64,000 bases of DNA from a virus. Below the pieces are notes generated by a model. That model saw only the letters and a list, made by a program, of their open reading frames with translations. It had not been told where the DNA came from and did no database searches. The DNA lies in the IMG/VR virus record IMGVR_UViG_3300035158_000222, positions 1 through 64,000 of that record; one strand, given 5' to 3'. Position 1 is the first letter of the stretch, and every line of letters begins with the position of its first letter. Position numbers and translations under genes: made by a program. Shown one piece after another: positions 5,697-12,294 of this stretch.

Positions 5697-5854
5697 TCTT
5701 CATCGTCCTCCTTCTTCTTAAAATCGTACACATAGATCTCACCGCAGAAATTGCAGTTCCATACTTCTTTAACTTTCTTGTTCTGCTTTGTCAGCTTGTG
5801 AAATCTTAGTGGCCACTCGCACTTGTCGCACCAGTGAACATCTTTCAGACTCAT
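5693..5854 (-). CDS. Small zinc-ribbon protein, 53 aa
   Basis: MSLKDVHWCDKCEWPLRF is followed by WNCNFCGEIYVYDF and an acidic C-terminus; CDKC and CNFC (about 28 residues apart) form a typical zinc ribbon. A near-perfect AAGGAGG sits 7 bases upstream of the ATG. It overlaps the 3' end of the HNH gene by 86 bases in another frame and is coupled to the next gene by ATGA. Confidence 0.75.
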   Translation of the reverse strand: MSLKDVHWCDKCEWPLRFHKLTKQNKKVKEVWNCNFCGEIYVYDFKKKEDDEE

Positions 5855-6209
5855 CTAATACCTCCTTAAAATGTGATTCGTAATATGTTCCTATGAATTG
5901 TATGTCGAGCTCATTGAGCTTATAGCCTTGTGCCCTGGTTAGGGCAATGTATGTCTTGCGCAGAAGTGCTACTTCATATTCACGATGGTGTAATAAGCCG
6001 TTATCAAGATGGCAACCGCGATTGTGCATAGGTGCTGAGTTAAGGATGGATCCATTGAAGTCTCCGTGTCTGTGCTCGTATGAGCTTGGTGATATTATAT
6101 GATGAAGGCAGTCCCACTTGTTTTGTCCGCACCACATGCAGCGGTACCAGAACATCCATGCTTCTATATCGTTAGGACTGAACCTGTATTGCAGGCCTGT
6201 GTTTTTCAT
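5769..6209 (-). CDS. HNH endonuclease
   Basis: A 146-residue protein: CMWCG (24-28) and DCLHHII (33-39) give the zinc Cys pair and catalytic HH, followed by ILNSAPMHNRGCHLDNG (about 56-72) with the Asn and the final His of an HNH site. It is similar in layout to phage recombination/HNH nucleases. Its role may be homing, restriction or recombination; there is no DNA-binding module typical of homing HNHs. Its start overlaps the preceding gene by 38 bases and the last 86 bases are overprinted by the zinc-ribbon gene. Confidence 0.7.
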   Translation of the reverse strand: MKNTGLQYRFSPNDIEAWMFWYRCMWCGQNKWDCLHHIISPSSYEHRHGDFNGSILNSAPMHNRGCHLDNGLLHHREYEVALLRKTYIALTRAQGYKLNELDIQFIGTYYESHFKEVLDESERCSLVRQVRVATKISQADKAEQES

Positions 6210-6396
6210 ATCTCTGTTTGATAAGTTCGAACTTGATTAAAGCTCCGCCCTTAGTAGGGAAATATTCTTTGTAGTCCTTCCCAAATCGTGGAATTATAAG
6301 TATGCTAAATGCACGCTCTCCTGCCGTCGGCCATGCATATGCAAATATACTAACATACTCTGACTTATAGTACTTGAGTAGTTCCGGGATATTCAT
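6172..6396 (-). CDS. Hypothetical protein, first gene after promoter
   Basis: A 74-residue protein with aromatic and basic residues (ELLKYYKSEYVSIFAYAWPT) and no recognised domain. It begins about 15 bases after the -10 of the 6412-6439 promoter, so its mRNA leader should be only about 8-10 bases. Confidence 0.65.
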   Translation of the reverse strand: MNIPELLKYYKSEYVSIFAYAWPTAGERAFSILIIPRFGKDYKEYFPTKGGALIKFELIKQRYEKHRPAIQVQS

Positions 6397-6411
6397 ATTC
6401 CCATAGTATAT

Positions 6412-6439
6412 AGTATACAGTACACACTATACTTGTCAA
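6412..6439 (-). promoter_or_regulatory. Sigma-70 promoter TTGACA-N16-TATACT with adjacent DnaA-box-like site
   Basis: On the minus strand a perfect -35 TTGACA (6434-6439) and -10 TATACT (6412-6417) are 16 bases apart. Immediately upstream is TGTGGATAA (6447-6455), an exact match to the E. coli-type DnaA box TTATCCACA in reverse, then a second CTTGACA (about 6457-6463). It drives the genes from 6396 downwards. Confidence 0.85.
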
Positions 6440-6458
6440 GGGGAAGTTATCCACAATG

Positions 6459-7097
6459 TCAAGGGTATGTATAACCGTATGACTCTGCTAATGTTAGGAA
6501 TTTTTTCTTTATATCTCTATTGCACCTATGTAAATCTTCAAGCTTGAAGTACTTTGGATTCTCTCTCTGATTGTACTTTTTGACATATAATTCCTTGTCT
6601 TTATATCTTATACCAAGGGTTTTCAGAATGTCCGTCGGATCCTTGACAACTTCTTCTAACTTGAACCTAGCCTGACATAGGTTAGAGATCTCTTTATTCC
6701 ATGCAGTCCAGAAATATAGGTATCTATCCAGGCCATGGAACCGCATCATACTTGGTAGTCTCTTGCGTTTAAACATAGAGTATTCATTGGTCTCCATGAC
6801 CTGGTTGTCCAGGTGCTTGCCCTGATGCATGGAGCTCACAACCTTTAGGGGATCACGTACTACGTGAATGATCTGCACGCCTTCGCCCATGAAGTTATGA
6901 ATGAATGGCACCGCCATCCAGCTGCTGTCGCCTACGGCACCCTTTGGGTAGTATCCGTGGCCGGGTTGACCGAAGAACATTTCATGTCCTATCGGAACTC
7001 CAGCACTGGTGAATAGCTTAGCCATGTAACCGGTTCCGCTTCTTGGGGTTCCGGTTATTACGTACTTTAGTTTTCTTCCCTTTATACCAGCTGGCAT
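6459..7097 (-). CDS. PAPS-dependent sulfotransferase
   Basis: A 212-residue protein with the 5'-phosphosulfate loop TGTPRSGTGYMAKLF (residues 15-29) and the 3'-phosphate motif VVRDPLKVVSSM (79-90), both diagnostic of sulfotransferases that move sulfate from PAPS to a sugar, peptide or small molecule. With the APS kinase and nucleotidyltransferase genes at 1-663 it suggests a phage sulfation pathway. The acceptor is unknown; surface glycans or virion proteins are guesses. The stop codon overlaps the -35 region of the next promoter. Confidence 0.82.
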   Translation of the reverse strand: MPAGIKGRKLKYVITGTPRSGTGYMAKLFTSAGVPIGHEMFFGQPGHGYYPKGAVGDSSWMAVPFIHNFMGEGVQIIHVVRDPLKVVSSMHQGKHLDNQVMETNEYSMFKRKRLPSMMRFHGLDRYLYFWTAWNKEISNLCQARFKLEEVVKDPTDILKTLGIRYKDKELYVKKYNQRENPKYFKLEDLHRCNRDIKKKFLTLAESYGYTYP

Positions 7098-7164
7098 AGT
7101 TAGTAGCGCCTGAGAGAATTTATAATTCTACTTACATGACACTGATTAATGTTAAATATTTTAG
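7098..7164. other. Short intergenic gap
   Basis: Between the sulfotransferase start and the HNH remnant. It contains a small palindrome (GAATTATAAATTC) and AT-rich sequence; a weak promoter is possible but no good -35 is seen. Confidence 0.4.
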
Positions 7165-7320
7165 CTATTTCATATAGAAGAAGTATCTATGCGCTCTGTA
7201 TCTTCGCAGTTTATTATTTTCTTTTACATGAAGCTGGCCATATACATTGTAGCATGTGCTTCTGGTAAAATCCCAGCAACCATTACTTCTTTTTACGTAA
7301 TACTTTTTTAGACTTTGTTT
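7165..7320 (-). pseudogene. HNH homing endonuclease remnant (N-terminal part)
   Basis: A start-less open frame of 51 codons reads NGCWDFTRSTCYNVYGQLHV, then RRYRAHRYFFYMK and a stop. The 'CW.F...YG.......AHR..Y' spacing is the hallmark of the N-terminal part of HNH_3 homing endonucleases. There is no ATG, GTG or TTG in frame, and the catalytic HNH part is missing. It overlaps the last 38 bases of the zincin gene. It is best read as a decayed homing endonuclease. Confidence 0.55.
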
Positions 7321-7765
7321 TCATGCTGGCATTTGTACAATTGATTAATTTTAATCCAGTTTGAGGCCTTGGCGTACCAGCCTTATCATGCTTCCAGCGT
7401 ATGATCCTGGTTATATGCTGTGTAAGGCGTTCATTGGCCCTGTTTAATTCAGGGGGCGTGATGTAGCGATCTTGGGCCATGTAGAAGATCTCGTGAGTAA
7501 TACAGTGGATTAGCTCATGAGTCAGTGCCTCGACCAGCAGCGCGTCATTATTTAGTGTCATCTCTCGCAGATACGGATAGATATGCATTTCTGCTACGTA
7601 GTAGTGATATGTGGGCGTGACCGTGGCTGCTACACGCAAACCATCTTTAGTGGTGTCCTTAGATTCGAAGTGAACATGGACTGACCAATGTTCCATAAGG
7701 AGATCTTTTCTCAGCTCCTCGAGATAGTCTCCAACTTTCTTTTGAAACTCTTTATCTATTGGCAT
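7283..7765 (-). CDS. Zinc metallopeptidase-like protein (SprT/zincin type)
   Basis: A 160-residue protein with ALTHELIHCITHE (about 79-91), giving the HExxH zinc motif with an extra downstream His. The N-terminal region (EHWSVHVHFES) resembles the beta strands preceding the motif in SprT-like proteins. The C-terminus is very basic (KTKSKKVLRKKK). Its target is unknown. It overlaps the preceding zinc-ribbon gene by 14 bases and its end overlaps the HNH remnant. Confidence 0.65.
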   Translation of the reverse strand: MPIDKEFQKKVGDYLEELRKDLLMEHWSVHVHFESKDTTKDGLRVAATVTPTYHYYVAEMHIYPYLREMTLNNDALLVEALTHELIHCITHEIFYMAQDRYITPPELNRANERLTQHITRIIRWKHDKAGTPRPQTGLKLINCTNASMKTKSKKVLRKKK

Positions 7766-8081
7766 GTGAACGATAGTATAGTAAATTAAAACGCTTAGTA
7801 GTGGGATCGGGATACTGGTTCTTGCAATTCTTACAAGTGAAGTAGTAGGTATGATAAGACTCTTCCTTTAATACTTCCACGGTAACATCGACCTTATCTC
7901 TGGCAAACTTAGTACACCCGCACTTACATGCGTCAGGCTGATGCTTGTATTCTTTTGTCTTGCGCTTGCGTGGCCAACGAAGTTCATTGGAGCAGTTCCT
8001 GCACCTGGCAGTAACCATCCCCTTCTCAGTTTTAAATTTCCAATCTGACTTACCACACTCACCGCACGGTTTCATTGCCAT
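7752..8081 (-). CDS. Double zinc-ribbon protein
   Basis: A 109-residue protein with two ribbons: CGECG/CRNC (residues 6-30) and CKCGC/CKNC (51-86). These resemble TFIIS-like or rubredoxin-like ribbons used in nucleic-acid binding. The start could also be the Met two codons later. It overlaps its neighbours at both ends (8081 and 7765), typical of phage early operons. Confidence 0.7.
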   Translation of the reverse strand: MAMKPCGECGKSDWKFKTEKGMVTARCRNCSNELRWPRKRKTKEYKHQPDACKCGCTKFARDKVDVTVEVLKEESYHTYYFTCKNCKNQYPDPTTKRFNLLYYRSHANR

Positions 8082-8187
8082 GATTCCATTGGCAGTGCTC
8101 GCACCATCGGCACTGAACTAATTTAGAAACGTTTGTGGGTTTGTAATTGTGCCAGCCCAGCTTGCACAATATTTTTAAAATCTTCAT
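8059..8187 (-). CDS. Small zinc-binding protein, 42 aa
   Basis: MKILKILCKLGWHNYK then VQCRWCEHCQWNHG. The pattern 'LCKLG-x-H' followed by CxxCxxC is common in tiny phage zinc proteins. The start follows the preceding gene's stop within 4 bases and the end overlaps the next gene's start by 23 bases. This fills a gap that otherwise has no gene. Confidence 0.65.
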   Translation of the reverse strand: MKILKILCKLGWHNYKPTNVSKLVQCRWCEHCQWNHGNETVR

Positions 8188-8190
8188 AGG

Positions 8191-8715
8191 TTAACCCTTA
8201 ACCTCCTTCGGAGCCAGAAGCTCCGCTAATACAGCCTTAGCTGTTAGTTTTTTTATGATAGCCTTCTTGAGCTCTTTGATTTTCTCAACTGCTAGTTTAC
8301 AGGGCCTATCTGTGTCACCTATGATTTCCGGAAGGTCCTTTTCTTCTATCTCTATCTGTGCTATTAGCTGAAGTTTCCATCTTCCGGTGACCTTATCGAA
8401 CTCAAATCCTATCTTTGCAAGAACTTCTTTTTCCTTCTTACTCCATGGATTCATCCAGTTTCCCCAACCAGATCCAACGCTGGTGGTAGTTTGGCTAGGC
8501 GGATAGTATGGACTAGTTATATTCGTACCTGTCCTGGATGTATTCGGAGCAGGAACAGTGCTGGGCTGTCCAGTCTGTGGATCTACCCATACCATATTGG
8601 CATAGTTACCCTGGGCATTTTGCATAGCCTGTATATTCAGAGCATTGGAATTCTTCATAGCCTTTCTGAGTTTAGCCTGTTGAGCTTTATATTTTTTGTA
8701 TTTACTACTGAACAT
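8191..8715 (-). CDS. Hypothetical protein with low-complexity linker
   Basis: A 174-residue protein. The N-terminus is basic and helical (KYKKYKAQQAKLRKAM), residues 45-90 are a Pro/Thr/Ser-rich linker, and the C-terminal 80 residues form a helical domain (FEFDKVTGRWKLQL onward). The start ATG at 8715 lies one base after the stop of the CHC2 gene. It lies in the replication block; no family recognised. Confidence 0.65.
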   Translation of the reverse strand: MFSSKYKKYKAQQAKLRKAMKNSNALNIQAMQNAQGNYANMVWVDPQTGQPSTVPAPNTSRTGTNITSPYYPPSQTTTSVGSGWGNWMNPWSKKEKEVLAKIGFEFDKVTGRWKLQLIAQIEIEEKDLPEIIGDTDRPCKLAVEKIKELKKAIIKKLTAKAVLAELLAPKEVKG

Positions 8716-8716
8716 A

Positions 8717-9616
8717 TTAGTATCGTAACAGGAGCCTGACTGCATCATCGAAGCTCATGTTCTTGGATTCTACTATGAATTGTATAGTATCTCCGTTCCA
8801 TCCGCAACCATGGCAGTGAGCCCTGTTAGTATTATTATATATTGTAAAACTAGGATTCTTCTCGTTATGAAAGGGACATAGTGCCTGAGAATAGCCTGAG
8901 AGCTCCTGTGCTTTGATTAGAGAGCCGTAGGGCACTTTCCTGGCCTGAGCCTTCATTTCGGCTGTAATATGCCTAGAATCGGCTTGTGTGCCCTCGTAGT
9001 AAGCGATAGAACCACGGTTGGATTTAAGTTCTTTGTACAGTTTCTCAATATTTGACATGCTTTTAGCCACATTTACGAACCAACTAGGGCTATCCATCTC
9101 ATGTAATATGCGAAGATTAGTCTTTATTTCCTCTATCTGCGAACTTAAGTTCGCGTTTTCTTCCTTGAGGTACATAATCCTGGCCTTTTTCATGTCTGGT
9201 CCTATATCCGATAGGAAGATATCATCTCGGAATTCGGCCATTGCTGACTGAAGTTCGTGCTCATCCTGCGGCCGGTTCTTTGCCAGCTTACCAAGACTGT
9301 TGGTAGTATAGATATCATCCCACTCTTCCCAGTATCTTTTAAACCATTCGATAAAATCCTCCCAGTGATAGTTTTTAGCCATACGCTCAAGGCCCATTAT
9401 TGTACTATGTTTAACTACATAGCTTTCGTTGGTGATCTTCTGTGTTACCCAATGCATTGTCTGTCTGGCATCTTTACGATAGAACTCCAGCAACTTCCTG
9501 GACACGAAGCCGTCCTCAGATATCGGACCCATGAATCCGGTATCACGCAGTACAAGTTGTTTGCCGGGCCTTTCGAGAATTTCGAATAAGTGGCCCAGTC
9601 CAAAATAAATGTTCAT
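8717..9616 (-). CDS. CHC2 zinc-finger protein, primase-related, no TOPRIM
   Basis: A 299-residue protein. The C-terminus (about 240-299) is a DnaG-type zinc finger: CPFHNEKNPSF and CHGCGWNGDTIQFI, followed by MSFDDAVRLLL, exactly the layout of the primase CHC2 domain. The N-terminal 240 residues are unrelated and include a coiled coil (ENANLSSQIEEIKTNLRILH). In primases the CHC2 finger is N-terminal and followed by a catalytic TOPRIM domain; neither holds here. It may recognise template DNA for another synthetase, or act as a loader. The start overlaps the HU-like gene's stop by ATGA. The GCGAACTTAAGTTCGC palindrome lies within it. Confidence 0.75.
   Translation of the reverse strand: MNIYFGLGHLFEILERPGKQLVLRDTGFMGPISEDGFVSRKLLEFYRKDARQTMHWVTQKITNESYVVKHSTIMGLERMAKNYHWEDFIEWFKRYWEEWDDIYTTNSLGKLAKNRPQDEHELQSAMAEFRDDIFLSDIGPDMKKARIMYLKEENANLSSQIEEIKTNLRILHEMDSPSWFVNVAKSMSNIEKLYKELKSNRGSIAYYEGTQADSRHITAEMKAQARKVPYGSLIKAQELSGYSQALCPFHNEKNPSFTIYNNTNRAHCHGCGWNGDTIQFIVESKNMSFDDAVRLLLRY
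9139..9154. repeat. Palindrome GCGAACTTAAGTTCGC, copy 1
   Basis: A 16-base perfect palindrome inside the CHC2 gene. One of six copies of the GAACTTAAGTTC core in the window. Confidence 0.9.
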
Positions 9617-9909
9617 CTAAGTCGTCCTCCTAGTTTATCATTAAGTTTAAATATGATCTTGTATCCGCCGGGGTACTTCATTTTTACTCTTCGTTTTTTC
9701 TGGAAATCGTGAACTTCCCTGATGAACGGCTTTATAGAATTCCTCTTGAAGAATCCCAGGTATGGGAATACGAACTTCCCCTTAACACGAAGTTCGCGCT
9801 CCATGATCTTGATCATACACAGTAGTATATACTCTATATCAGACGCGCTGAACCCGGTAGTCTGTGATACTTGTTTGAAGAATGCTTTTGGATCTATGAA
9901 CTTTGACAT
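9613..9909 (-). CDS. Divergent HU/IHF-family DNA-binding protein
   Basis: A 98-residue protein with the HU layout: helix-turn-helix-like start, GKFVFPYLGFFKRNS (about 45-59, equivalent to the HU 'PGFGxF' strand), a basic arm (FQKKRRVKMKYPGG) and a final strand IIFKLNDKL. Length matches HU (about 90-100). It lies between replication genes, consistent with nucleoid or origin architecture. A second, canonical HU is at 42338-42616. Confidence 0.7.
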   Translation of the reverse strand: MSKFIDPKAFFKQVSQTTGFSASDIEYILLCMIKIMERELRVKGKFVFPYLGFFKRNSIKPFIREVHDFQKKRRVKMKYPGGYKIIFKLNDKLGGRLR

Positions 9910-10211
9910 GATTCATGCGTCCAGCCCCACATAAGATTGAACTCCTGCCAGAATTTCTCTAGTGACTTCTTGTCTTTACGCGGGAACTTCATAAATTCTC
10001 TTCGTGCTTCTATGTTTGTACTAAGAAGATCGAGTAACCACTTCTTGAACTCTTCTTGTTGTTCATTGTTCCATGTATGTGACTGGAACCAGTTCTGGCT
10101 TTCGAAGTCTACGTTGTCAGGATCTACGTTAATAACCTGGCACATTTTGCAGATTGCCAGATTTAAGTACTTTGGCAGGTCTTTTCCTTTTACGCTTAGC
10201 TGTTTTTTCAT
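9894..10211 (-). CDS. Conserved-looking hypothetical protein, replication block
   Basis: A 105-residue protein, aromatic-rich in its second half (NNEQQEEFKKWLLDLL, then FWQEFNLMWGW). The 'Q..eFk.Wl...l..n..ar..f....W' pattern recalls a small phage protein seen near replication genes, but no function can be given. It overlaps the HU-like gene by 16 bases and the upstream gene by 83 bases. Confidence 0.65.
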   Translation of the reverse strand: MKKQLSVKGKDLPKYLNLAICKMCQVINVDPDNVDFESQNWFQSHTWNNEQQEEFKKWLLDLLSTNIEARREFMKFPRKDKKSLEKFWQEFNLMWGWTHESCQSS

Positions 10212-10425
10212 AATAATTAATTAGCTTATTGTAAGCCGCAAGCGACACAACAAGGCTGTTATAATAATATGTCCTGCAGTTTAAATCCTGGAATTCTCCT
10301 TTATACTCTTCCGGCTCATCCAGAACAAGATATATCATGTGTCCCTCTATACCGAGGGACACATGTACAAGCTTTCTGCCCCTAGCAAAATGCACCTGAA
10401 AAGAGTTTTTCGTAATTTTTTTCAT
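10129..10425 (-). CDS. Hypothetical 98-aa protein overlapping both neighbours
   Basis: Starts MKKITKNSFQVHFARGRKL, with a beta-rich middle (VSLGIEGHMIYLVLDEPEE) and a basic helical tail (KTAKRKRKRPAKVL). It overlaps the end of the HAD gene by 44 bases and the start of the 9894-10211 gene by 83 bases. The tail overlap is long, but otherwise 170 bases would be empty. A longer open frame upstream lies inside the HAD gene and is rejected. Confidence 0.55.
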   Translation of the reverse strand: MKKITKNSFQVHFARGRKLVHVSLGIEGHMIYLVLDEPEEYKGEFQDLNCRTYYYNSLVVSLAAYNKLINYYEKTAKRKRKRPAKVLKSGNLQNVPGY

Positions 10426-10756
10426 TATGTTTCCTGTAAACGAGGACGTTGGTCCGACCGAGGCCGATTTCACAGTCGTCAAAGGTGAGGTCAATCTCTC
10501 TTTTATGGCCGCCCAGCTCAGGCTTAGCAATACAGTCGGTGACAATTCCCGTGATTCCAAGCTTTTCGCAGATGGTCTTAGCATAATCAATACCGCCAGC
10601 GGACCAGACGTATATATTGTCGCCGTTATTGTAGAACCAACGCATGACAGCTATCATGTCGTAGTCCGGGACCTGACGCTTAAGTTTAACATCTACTTTA
10701 TAAATTGTGTCATCAACGTCAAACGCTACGTTTATTGGTTTTGGATTCTTAGACAT
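10382..10756 (-). CDS. HAD-superfamily phosphatase-like protein
   Basis: A 124-residue protein: FDVDDTIY (12-19) is HAD motif I with both Asp residues, VWSAGG (50-55) motif II, GHKREIDLTFDDCE (83-96) motif IV. The overall size and the VWSAG motif fit small phage HAD proteins related to 5'-nucleotidases or polynucleotide kinase phosphatase domains. It probably acts in nucleotide or nucleic-acid end metabolism. The gene follows a strongly structured 5' region (10764-10830). Confidence 0.75.
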   Translation of the reverse strand: MSKNPKPINVAFDVDDTIYKVDVKLKRQVPDYDMIAVMRWFYNNGDNIYVWSAGGIDYAKTICEKLGITGIVTDCIAKPELGGHKREIDLTFDDCEIGLGRTNVLVYRKHNEKNYEKLFSGAFC

Positions 10757-10763
10757 AGGTTCT

Positions 10764-10830
10764 GATAAAGCGACACGAGCCCTGGGGCAGGGGGAAGGAG
10801 GGTTACCCTTAGGCTACACGCCGCCCTATC
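10764..10830 (-). ncRNA. Candidate structured 5' leader of the HAD gene
   Basis: The minus-strand transcript between the stop at 10836 and the ATG at 10756 folds into a closing helix of about 14 base pairs (GATAGGGCGGCGTG with CGTGTCGCTTTATC), with four or five G-U pairs, an internal loop, and an apical GGGTAACCC hairpin. The G-U pairs favour an RNA made from the minus strand rather than a DNA site. It resembles no riboswitch or ribozyme class that I recognise. Confidence 0.45.
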
Positions 10831-10835
10831 AAAAT

Positions 10836-10973
10836 CTATTTTGACCAAAATTTCTCGGGCAGTTCTACTTTGTCAATCTTAATCTTCTGCAGTTTTTTCA
10901 CGGAACCGCCTGAGACTTTCATTTTCTTTTTCTTACGACGCTTATCTTCGCGCCGCTCTCCTTTTGTTTTCAT
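10836..10973 (-). CDS. Small highly basic protein, 45 aa
   Basis: Starts MKTKGERREDKRRKKKKMK; the N-terminal 25 residues are almost all charged, and the C-terminus is IDKVELPEKFWSK. The ATG overlaps the previous gene's stop (ATGA), which decides the start over a longer upstream frame. It probably binds nucleic acid. No family. Confidence 0.6.
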   Translation of the reverse strand: MKTKGERREDKRRKKKKMKVSGGSVKKLQKIKIDKVELPEKFWSK

Positions 10974-11317
10974 AACTTTGATGCTTCTTCGAGCTTTTCT
11001 TTGTTCTCGTTCCACCAATCGCGAGCTTTACTGATGCATCTGCTGGGATCAGAATCCTTAAACATCTTCTTTACCTGGATTCCTTTGTAGTTATAACCGA
11101 GAGTACATCTGAATCCCCTGATTAAAGACTTTGTCACAAAGAAGGTTTCGATCTTCTTGTCTTTTGCAAAATCTAAATTAAAGACGCTGCAATATACGCG
11201 TGGCATAGCTGCAGGTTTGCTCTCTTTGCCCTTCTTGTATGCATATGTAAGAGCTGTAAATAATGGCGCTAACACAAAGCAAGCTGCTATGATAAATAGT
11301 ATTTTGTTAGTGGTCAT
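10970..11317 (-). CDS. Membrane-anchored hypothetical protein
   Basis: A 115-residue protein with an N-terminal transmembrane helix (NKILFIIAACFVLAPLFTAL, residues 4-23) followed by a soluble domain with four Cys and a basic, helical C-terminus (ARDWWNENKEKLEEA). The start ATG at 11317 immediately precedes the hydrophobic segment; the longer frame to 11386 runs through a structured intergenic region. No family recognised. Confidence 0.65.
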   Translation of the reverse strand: MTTNKILFIIAACFVLAPLFTALTYAYKKGKESKPAAMPRVYCSVFNLDFAKDKKIETFFVTKSLIRGFRCTLGYNYKGIQVKKMFKDSDPSRCISKARDWWNENKEKLEEASKL

Positions 11318-11338
11318 ATATTTGAAGTTAATTATCTG

Positions 11339-11453
11339 CTCCGGGCTGCCCGCCTCTTGGAACCGCGAGGCGAACAGTAGGCTCATGCGGGTTCGAAGTG
11401 CACGAGTGCTGTTTATAAATCCCCATGCTTGTTGATAATGAAACAGCCCGGAG
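11339..11453 (-). ncRNA. Intergenic region closed by a 10-bp inverted repeat
   Basis: CTCCGGGCTG and CAGCCCGGAG (11339-11348 and 11444-11453) pair perfectly and enclose about 95 bases with internal hairpins (GCCTC/GAGGC around a CGGTTCC loop, GCAC-TC-GTGC). This spans the gap between the helicase gene and the membrane protein gene. A 32-codon ORF in it has no support. It may be a processed RNA or leader. Confidence 0.4.
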
Positions 11454-11480
11454 AAGACATTAGGCTTTTAATGTCTTCTC
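11451..11480. repeat. 12-bp perfect hairpin across the helicase stop codon
   Basis: GAGAAGACATTA, loop of 6, TAATGTCTTCTC. It includes the last codons and stop of the helicase gene. There is no U-tract, so it is not a classical intrinsic terminator; it may stabilise the 3' end or limit read-through. It overlaps the arm of the adjacent long inverted repeat by three bases, so the two could compete. Confidence 0.7.
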
Positions 11481-12290
11481 TTCTTCCGCGCTTATAGCGG
11501 GAATAAGTAATTTACTTGCGTACGTAAGTAAAACCATCTTGCCCATTACACCTGTCTCACGCTGCTTAATAATGTGAACCTCAGTGTTGTTGGTGAAATC
11601 GTACTTACGTGACGACCATCCTTTGAGCTTCTGCGGTTGCCTGTGTATGGCATATACCGCATCAGATTCCTGTGCTATCCAGGATGAGTCACGCAACGAG
11701 GACATGGTCGGAGCTGTCGGAACCTTGCTCATATCAGGCGGTTGCTTGGTATGCGCGCAAAGAAAGATAGCAACGTCCAAGTCCTTGGTCATTTGTTTTA
11801 AAGTTCTCATTACATGGCCTACGCGATTAGTGTATCTGGTTCTGTCGTCTGTATCGTCTATACCTATAACATAATGCAGATGGTCTATAAATACAACCCT
11901 GGCTTCGAATTTATCTATTCCTTCCTGTATCTTCTTCGCTAGCCACTCAAGGTCGTATGGTTTATTTTTCTTCGGGATGAAGAAGTTCGGTAATGGATCG
12001 GGGAAGTGCCTGAACAGCTGCCTATATGGTACTTCGTATGAGATAAATGTGACAGCCATTCCTTGTCTGGCCAGATTACTGATAAGAGTTTGGCAGAACG
12101 TAGTCTTTCCGAACCCGCTGTATCCAGTAACCGTGACGAGCTCACCGGTAGCAAATCCGTTCGTATAGTAATCCAGGTTCTCTATTCCAAACTTTAACTG
12201 CGGAGTCTGTGGTGTCTGCTTCAGGGCTTCATGCATATCATTAGAGCTAACAAGTCTATCTTCTCCGTTATAGTTCTTTAGTTTGCTCAT
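11460..12290 (-). CDS. DnaB/RecA-family replicative helicase (short form)
   Basis: A 276-residue RecA-fold ATPase: Walker A GYSGFGKTT (56-64), an acidic residue after ISYEVP (motif H1a), Walker B VVFIDHLHYV (about 132-141), sensor-like IFLCAHTKQP (about 174-183) and LRDSSWIAQESDAV (198-211), the H4-like helicase loop region. It lacks the N-terminal DnaG-interaction domain of full DnaB (about 450 aa), like many phage helicases. It should unwind DNA at the fork and act with the upstream candidate loader. Confidence 0.82.
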   Translation of the reverse strand: MSKLKNYNGEDRLVSSNDMHEALKQTPQTPQLKFGIENLDYYTNGFATGELVTVTGYSGFGKTTFCQTLISNLARQGMAVTFISYEVPYRQLFRHFPDPLPNFFIPKKNKPYDLEWLAKKIQEGIDKFEARVVFIDHLHYVIGIDDTDDRTRYTNRVGHVMRTLKQMTKDLDVAIFLCAHTKQPPDMSKVPTAPTMSSLRDSSWIAQESDAVYAIHRQPQKLKGWSSRKYDFTNNTEVHIIKQRETGVMGKMVLLTYASKLLIPAISAEEEKTLKA

Positions 12291-12294
12291 AGAT

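Noticed and set aside
5494-5742. An 82-codon minus-strand frame overlapping the zinc-ribbon genes
   Set aside because: Both zinc-ribbon genes in other frames have Shine-Dalgarno sites and Cys ligands; this frame is Arg/Leu-rich and has none.
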